Source: Diphasiastrum complanatum
Taxonomy: Eukaryota > Streptophyta > Lycopodiopsida > Lycopodiales > Lycopodiaceae
Reading direction: 5' to 3'
DNA length: 64,000 bases
Assembly (NCBI GenBank): GCA_029204225.1
Contig: CM055092.1
Coordinates: forward strand, 44,886,087 to 44,950,086
Made by a program: the position numbers and the translations under genes. Numbering within the stretch: the first letter of the stretch is position 1; each line of letters starts with the position of its first letter. Below are positions 58,807-64,000 of this stretch, in pieces. The notes under the pieces were generated by a model. It was not told the origin of the DNA. It saw only the letters and a program-made list of their open reading frames with translations, and did not search any database.

Positions 58807-59407
58807 ACTTTCGTATGCACATTACAAAAATAGAAATACGTACGATTGTGGAGTCATGGCAAATTTTACCTAAGAGAGTCGAGCAAGCACGACGGACATT
58901 AATATAGTCTCTTGTCAATTTGATTATTGTGGGACAATCAATGACATCCTCGAAGTTGGATTTAGGCAATTCAACTTTTTCATATTTGATGTCAAATGGT
59001 TCAAAGTTATTTGCAATGGTCCCAATGCAACTGTTAGGATAAATGAGAGTGGTTATTTTTCCATTGACTCTAGAAAGCTTTGGACAGATCAAAACAATAC
59101 ATTTGTTTTTTTTCAACAATGTGAGCAGGTAAATTTCTTCTATGTCTATGATCTTTTGTTATCAATCAATCGATTTTTAGTGTACCGCAAAAAATGTATA
59201 TTGTGTATAGTAATACCCAAGCAACTACAATATAGCTATGGATACTAACTATGAGTCAACGTTTGTGGTAACATCGATCAATTACAGGTGGTCTTTCACT
59301 CCGATCATTCAGATCCTAGATGGTGGTATGTGATTCAAGTCGTTCCTCGAAGTAAAAGAATTTTTAAGGATAGAGATGTTGTGGAGGACATGGCGCTGCC
59401 AGCTTGA
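58807..59407 (+). pseudogene. CACTA transposase DUF4216 fragment, two exons
   Basis: The plus-strand frame shows NRNTYDCGVMANF, a stop, then VSCQFDYCGTINDILEVGFR, FNFFIFDVKWFKV and FVFFQQCEQ. A GT/AG intron (59129-59287) follows, and exon two reads VVFHSDHSDPRWWYVIQVVP and KDRDVVEDMALPA-stop. This matches the DUF4216 pattern (NSGV, YYGxxxxIxEL, FKCxWFD, QVFYxxDPxxxxWxVVxxxxxR) at the C-terminus of CACTA transposases. At least one stop is present. The minus-strand ORF across 58766-59119 is its antisense shadow. Confidence 0.7.
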
Positions 59408-59714
59408 TGCACCTCATGAACAAGATCATGATGGATGACGGATTCGATGACACATTTTCGGAGGATGATCATGTGCGAGCTTCACAAGTTAATGATGATG
59501 TTGAGCATGATGCATCATCATCGGATGGATCGACGACACACGACACACCTTCTTGATCTCACACTTGTTGTCACCGCCACCATTAGCTTTTGAAGATCAG
59601 CTTATTATTGTTGAAGCTATAGGAGATATTTGGGTCGAATTAGAGATAGACTCATTTGGTTTGGTAGATTTGTCGCATGATGATGCGACAAATGATAACA
59701 ATGAACCACCAAAT
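59408..59714 (+). other. acidic tail of the CACTA relic up to the copia insertion
   Basis: A shifted frame continues with an Asp/Glu/Ser-rich stretch (DDGFDDTFSEDDH...HDASSSDGSTTHD) to a stop near 59556, as expected for the acidic end of such transposases. The copia LTR begins at 59715. Confidence 0.4.
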
Positions 59715-60534
59715 TGTGAGAAATTGGCAAAAATCTAGCTTGGTATTTTTTATGATAGAAGTTTGTAAGTGAATCTCACATGTGTGGAGGATGTTCCCAC
59801 GTGTGGAGAATTGTAAAGTAAATCAAAATGTTTGATATAGGGGTGTCATAGAATTTCATAGTCAAGCATTTAGGTGTAGGATGTTGATAGGGTCAAATTT
59901 GGCATAGATGGCAAATTATCCATTTCCACTTGTAATGCCAATATTGAGCCAAAATAGAGCCAGACTTGTGCCAATTAGAGTGTAGACAAGTGTCATGCTT
60001 TTGTTTGATGAAGCTTAAGAGGTCCAATAGGATTTAGAGGTGGAACCTTGTGAGGTCCAATAGAAAATTGAGGTGTGCTTGAATATAGTCCAATAGAATC
60101 TAGAGGTGCATGGATCAATGGTCCAATAGGATTAAGAGGTGGCAAAGTGTGATCCAATCATAGTTAAGCATAGTGGTAGCTCATGAATCTATTAGTATCA
60201 TTGTACTCCTCCTTTTGGATTGAATTGATTTTGAGATTGAGTGGATTTTGAGTGTCATTGAATTTCTAGCTTTCTCTCTCTACCCGAGAGCTCATGATGG
60301 TTTTTCTCTCTCTACCCGAGGAGAGCAGCTTGTTTTTACTTAGAATATTTTTGGAACACTTCCCACACGTGTGAGTGAGAGTTGGAAGTGATTGAATGCA
60401 TGTAGTAGTGTGTTTTTGCCATAGGATACAAGATTGATCTTGAATCTCAATCTAGTCTTGATCTTGGTGCATCTACACACCTTAGGAGATCACAAGTACA
60501 TGTAGTGGACAGTCCACACGTGTGAAATTCAACA
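59715..60534 (+). repeat. 5' LTR of the head-to-head copia composite
   Basis: It begins TGTGAGAAATTGGC and ends AATTCAACA directly before the primer-binding site. The start is fixed by the inverted copy, which begins with the same bases at 63129. Confidence 0.93.
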
Positions 60535-60546
60535 TGGTATCAGAGC
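60535..60546 (+). other. primer-binding site (initiator-Met tRNA)
   Basis: TGGTATCAGAGC is the standard plant copia primer-binding sequence, directly after the LTR. Confidence 0.95.
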
Positions 60547-61292
60547 CTACCTAAGGTTACCATGCATTTTGATCCATCTAAGTGAAAATTTTTTCATCAA
60601 TCTTGAGCTAGAAGTTGTCAAGGCCCATTTTCCTAGCTATCTTGTTCAATTTTGGATCAAAAGAGATCAAAAGGACATTGATTGGGTCTGACCTGGTACT
60701 GTACGGAATCAGGTGCTCAGAAATGTGTGAGTAACATCCAATTTCAGTTTGGGAGTTCTCTTTCATGTTTGATCCAAAAATCTTGCTAGATAGCTTGTTT
60801 TGAAGCTATTTTTGTCTAGTTTTTGATGCAATCAGTTTCATTCCATTTGGTTGAGCCAATCAAAAGTTATAAGCTTTTGAAGAGGGTTAGGTAGGGCACC
60901 TAGACCTGGGTGGACACATTTGGTTTGGTCAAGAGATTGCTTGTTTGATCCAAAATCACAGTTGAATGCTTACCAATCTCATCTATATGTGATCTAGGCA
61001 CTGTTTTGAGATCTTAGCCATTTTGTTTCATGCAATATCATTGTATTTGAGTCAAATTTGGTTTCTTAGTGTATTTCACACGTGCTAAGAGTGTTTGATC
61101 CTAACTTTGCCCATACTCCATCATTTGATGTGAAGTAGATCTAGTTTTGGAGAGATTGAGATAGCTAGTGAGAATCATCTCACAGTTTGTTGCAAGATCT
61201 TGCATAGGAGATGGTAGCACACCATTATTGGATCCTATAGTGAGAGAGAAGCAACATTTTTTGTTCATCACTTTTATTTATCTCCACTTTAC
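60547..61292 (+). other. untranslated leader of the copia element
   Basis: About 750 bases without a long frame lie between the primer-binding site and the gag start, matching in place the leader of the element at 25.6 kb. Confidence 0.7.
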
Positions 61293-62303
61293 ATGACTTC
61301 AATGAGTTCATACTTGTTGCAACCAAGTGAGAGATTGTCTACTTCCAATTATTCAATATGGAAGTTGAGGATGGAGTCCATCTTGATACTCCAAGATGTG
61401 ATGGACATTGTACTTGGGATTGAGGAGGAGCCTCAAGTCCTTCAAGAAGTACAAAAATACAAGAAGAGAGCTAGGATGGCTCTCCACTACATTAAGATGA
61501 ATGTCTCTAATGAGATATTGAGGGAGATTGGTGATTGTTCTACATCCAAGGAAGCTTGGGATTGTCTCAAGTCCATCTATGAGGCTAAGAACACCTCTAG
61601 GCTCCTCACTCTTAGAAATCAAATATTCCAAAGTAGTCAAAAGAGTGATGAGAGTGCATCTAATCATGTTTTGAGAGTCAAGGATATTCATAGGGAGCTT
61701 GCATGTATTGGTGACTCAATCAATCAAAGTGAGCTAGTCCAAGTCATTCTCAATGGCTTGAGAGATGAATATGACAACCTTGTCCAATCCTATGCTATTA
61801 AGGAGGAGCTACCAAGTTTGGAGGCCCTTCAAAGTGTGCTTATTTCTGAAGAATCAAGACAAGAGTACAAACTCTTGAGGATGGACAAGCTATCACTCAA
61901 TCATGATGATGGCAAAGTTCTATTTGCCAAGCACAAAGAGAGGAGTAAGAAGCAACACCATCACTTCTCTAATGACAAAGCTAAAGACCAAGATGGAGAG
62001 GAGGAGGAGGATACCTCTCATGCTTCTACTTCGAATCTCAAGAAGAAGAAGATCAAGTGCTTTTATTGTGGCAAGAAAGGCCATTATGCCACCAATTGCT
62101 TCAAGAAGAAGAATCAACTCAATCAAGCCAACATCACCAATGAGAAAGAAGACTATATTGCAAGTGATGGAGAAGGCTCTCTTATGGCATCAAGCTTCTC
62201 CTTTTCCACCTTCAACAAGGATGACTCATGGTATATTGATAGTGGTGCATCTACACACCTTAGGAGATCACAAGTACATGTAGTGGACAGTCCACACGTG
62301 TGA
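61293..62303 (+). pseudogene. copia gag with an LTR-derived chimeric end
   Basis: It starts MTSMSSYLLQPSERLSTSNY and is open for 336 codons. The UBN2-type gag covers about residues 15-190, the zinc knuckle CFYCGKKGHYATNC lies near 258-271, and the protease begins with WYIDSGAST near residue 312. At base 62244 the sequence switches to the LTR end, so the last residues (THLRRSQVHVVDSPHV) are translated LTR. Gag itself is intact and could be made, but protease, integrase and RT are absent from this arm. Confidence 0.9.
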
Positions 62304-62324
62304 AATTCAACATGGTATCAGAGC
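62244..62324 (+). repeat. second LTR 3' end plus second primer-binding site at the junction
   Basis: Bases 62244-62312 repeat 60466-60534 exactly in register (the last 69 bases of the LTR) and are followed by TGGTATCAGAGC at 62313-62324. The entry point has the shared word GG(A/T)GCATCT(T/A)CACA between protease and LTR, suggesting a template switch at microhomology. Confidence 0.92.
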
Positions 62325-62326
62325 AC

Positions 62327-63129
62327 GTGGACTGTCCACTACATGTACTTGTGATCTCCTAAGGTGTGTAGATGCACCAACATCAAGACTAGATTGAGAT
62401 TCAAGATCAATCTTGTATCCTATGGCAAAAACACACTACTACATGCATTCAATCACTTCCAACTCTCACTCACACATGTGAGAAGTGTTCCAAAAGTATT
62501 CTAAGTAAAAACAAGCTGCTCTTCTCAGGTAGAGAGAGAAAAACCATCATGAGCTCTCGGGTAGAGAGAGAAAGCTAGAAATTCAATGACACTCAAAATC
62601 CACTCAATCTCAAAATCAATTCAATCCAAAAGGAGGAGTACAATGATACTTATAGATTCATGAGCTACCACTATGCTTAACTATGATTGGATCACACTTT
62701 GTCACCTCTTAATCCTATTGGACCATTGATCCATGCACCTCTAAATTCTATTGGACTATATTCAAGCACACCTCAATTTTCTATTGGACCTCACAAGGTT
62801 CCACCTCTAAATCCTATTGGACCTCTTAAGCTTCATCAAACAAAAGCATGACACTTGTCTACACTCTAATTGGCACAAGTCTGGCTCTATTTTGGCTCAA
62901 TATTGGCATTAAAAGTGGAAATGGATAATTTTCCATCTATGCCAAATTTGACCCTATCAACATCCTACACCTAAATGCTTGACTATGAAATTCTATGAGA
63001 CCCCTATATCAAACATTTTGATCTACTTTACAATTATCCACACGTGGGAACATCCTCCACACATGTGAGATTCACTTACAAACTTCTATCATAAAAAATA
63101 CCAAGCTAGATTTTTGCCAATTTCTCACA
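62327..63129 (-). repeat. inverted LTR of the head-to-head copia composite
   Basis: On the minus strand this is the same LTR as 59715-60517 over 803 bases with no net length change. It lacks only its last 17 bases. It is preceded on the minus strand by a purine run (TTTTTGAGGAGGAC, 63130-63143) in the place of a polypurine tract, so it is the 3' LTR of the minus-strand arm. Confidence 0.93.
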
Positions 63130-63255
63130 GTCCTCCTCAAAAAATAGCTTGGAAAGGTACTAGATCACTTGAGAAGTTTGTAAATCTTTTTGAGTGGATC
63201 CTTTGGTATGCATAAGAAGTGAAGATCAGCCAAGGGATCCATCATAGCAGCACCC

Positions 63256-63996
63256 TCACCATATCCATGATAAGATCTCTTTGGTAGAGATCTCTTGCCA
63301 ATGCCTTTGAAGAGTGCTCCACCAATATGCCACTATTATCATGGGCTTCCTCCATGCTTGATGATGATCTTTGCCTTGAAAGTTCCACTTGCATGATGGA
63401 TGCACCATAAATAGAGAAATCTGAGGCTTCCAAGCCTCATAAGGATCATGGAGATCAAGATCATAAGATGTGAAACAATGATGATTATCAAGATTATGCT
63501 TTCTAGCTTGACTAGTCCACATACAATGAACTATATCCATGGTGGATCTAATCTTGATATCAAAGACTATCTTGATCTTTTTTAGGCTAGTTACTCTCTC
63601 AAGGATGTAAGTGTCCACTTTGGATGCTTCACTTAATCTCAAGAGGAGTTTACAATTTGCCTCAAAACATGTGAAAACATGATTTTCAAAAAAGTGAGTA
63701 CCAAGCTCAATCTTGTTCTTACTAAAACCAAGAGCATACTTTTGACAATACAATATCTTGCTTTCAAAAAGTATTGGAAACAAATCTAAGTCAATAATGA
63801 CAAGAAACATGTCCATACCATAAGCATCATACAAAACTCGTATAGCTTTTCTTGAACTTTGAGATCCAAAAAATTCAATGAAGCAAGATAGCATTTCAAG
63901 CAAAGGAAGAGAAGCATATATGAATGTGTTGTAGTAGATACAACATAAAAGATTCCCCTCTTTGCCATGTAAGATGAGCCATAAAGACTTGGCCAT
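63256..63996 (-). CDS. unknown ORF of the RT-less copia derivative, open copy, 246 aa
   Basis: It starts MAKSLWLILHGKEGNLLCCI and is open to ISTKEILSWIW, ending about 125 bases before the 3' LTR. It matches the broken copy at 1332-2030 over its whole length. Recognisable common stretches are LPLLEMLSCFIEFFGSQSSR, IDLDLFPILFESKIL, LRLSEASKVDTYILERV and SLFMVHPSCKWNF. No domain is known to me. The Cys and aromatic content is high and there is no signal peptide. The ATG is 4 bases from the window edge, so an upstream extension cannot be excluded. Either a captured gene or an extra ORF of this retroelement lineage. Confidence 0.5.
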   Translation of the reverse strand: MAKSLWLILHGKEGNLLCCIYYNTFIYASLPLLEMLSCFIEFFGSQSSRKAIRVLYDAYGMDMFLVIIDLDLFPILFESKILYCQKYALGFSKNKIELGTHFFENHVFTCFEANCKLLLRLSEASKVDTYILERVTSLKKIKIVFDIKIRSTMDIVHCMWTSQARKHNLDNHHCFTSYDLDLHDPYEAWKPQISLFMVHPSCKWNFQGKDHHQAWRKPMIIVAYWWSTLQRHWQEISTKEILSWIW

Positions 63997-64000
63997 GCAT

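Noticed and set aside
58766-59119. 117-codon minus-strand ORF starting MLKKNKCIVL
   Set aside because: It is the antisense of the DUF4216 fragment, whose plus-strand text matches a known domain and splices in phase to a second exon.

Overview
The window is plant nuclear DNA. The evidence is spliceosomal introns, two conserved plant-type genes, primer-binding sites complementary to initiator-Met tRNA (TGGTATCAGAGC), plant Ty1/copia and CACTA transposase domains, and very long GA/CT microsatellites. The repeat load suggests a large genome. A fern or other non-seed plant is my guess from the element style, but nothing here fixes the lineage.

Only two genes look intact. An intronless PLAC8/DUF2985 membrane protein lies on the minus strand (19530-21260). 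A three-exon gene on the plus strand (44590-45990) encodes a predicted 189-aa plastid protein with a CxxC...HxxC motif. Nearly everything else is transposon debris, tandem repeats or unassigned AT-rich DNA.

Layout: 0-2.6 kb, the right half of a copia derivative without reverse transcriptase (RT) that carries an unknown ORF. 2.6-4 kb, an antisense copia gag remnant and a decayed Ulp1-like protease. 5-11.5 kb, copia scraps and tandem repeats. 11.5-17.1 kb, an LTR gag, two LTR-like copies with GA tracts. 19.5-21.3 kb, PLAC8 gene. 25.6-31.9 kb, a complete but inactivated copia element with LTRs and a 5-bp target-site duplication. 35.8-41.2 kb, two minus-strand copia elements, one with an inverted and displaced RT core. 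42.6-44.3 kb, tandem repeats and a LINE 3' end. 44.6-46.8 kb, the plastid-protein gene and a foldback element. 50.7-53 kb, a minus-strand copia relic. 53.6-59.5 kb, a CACTA-like region. 59.7-64 kb, a head-to-head copia composite.

The most unusual content is in 53.6-59.5 kb. On the minus strand (55208-57081) one reading frame encodes a histone H3-like fold (TKQT at the N-terminus and the H3 signature AKRVTIMPKD), a basic linker and a Ulp1/C48-type cysteine protease whose later exons follow. The frame is broken by three stop codons, each one C-to-T change from a sense codon. CACTA transposase pieces (DUF4218, DUF4216) and arrays of an approximately 20-bp motif in alternating orientation surround it. 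A second Ulp1 relic with the same intron positions lies at 3.2-3.9 kb. I know of no described H3-Ulp1 fusion carried by a transposon, but I could not search.

The second unusual structure is at 59.7-64 kb. The 5' half of a copia element (plus) is joined to the 3' half of the same family (minus) through a 52-bp perfect palindrome that encloses a primer-binding site. The same family's unknown ORF occurs at both window ends.
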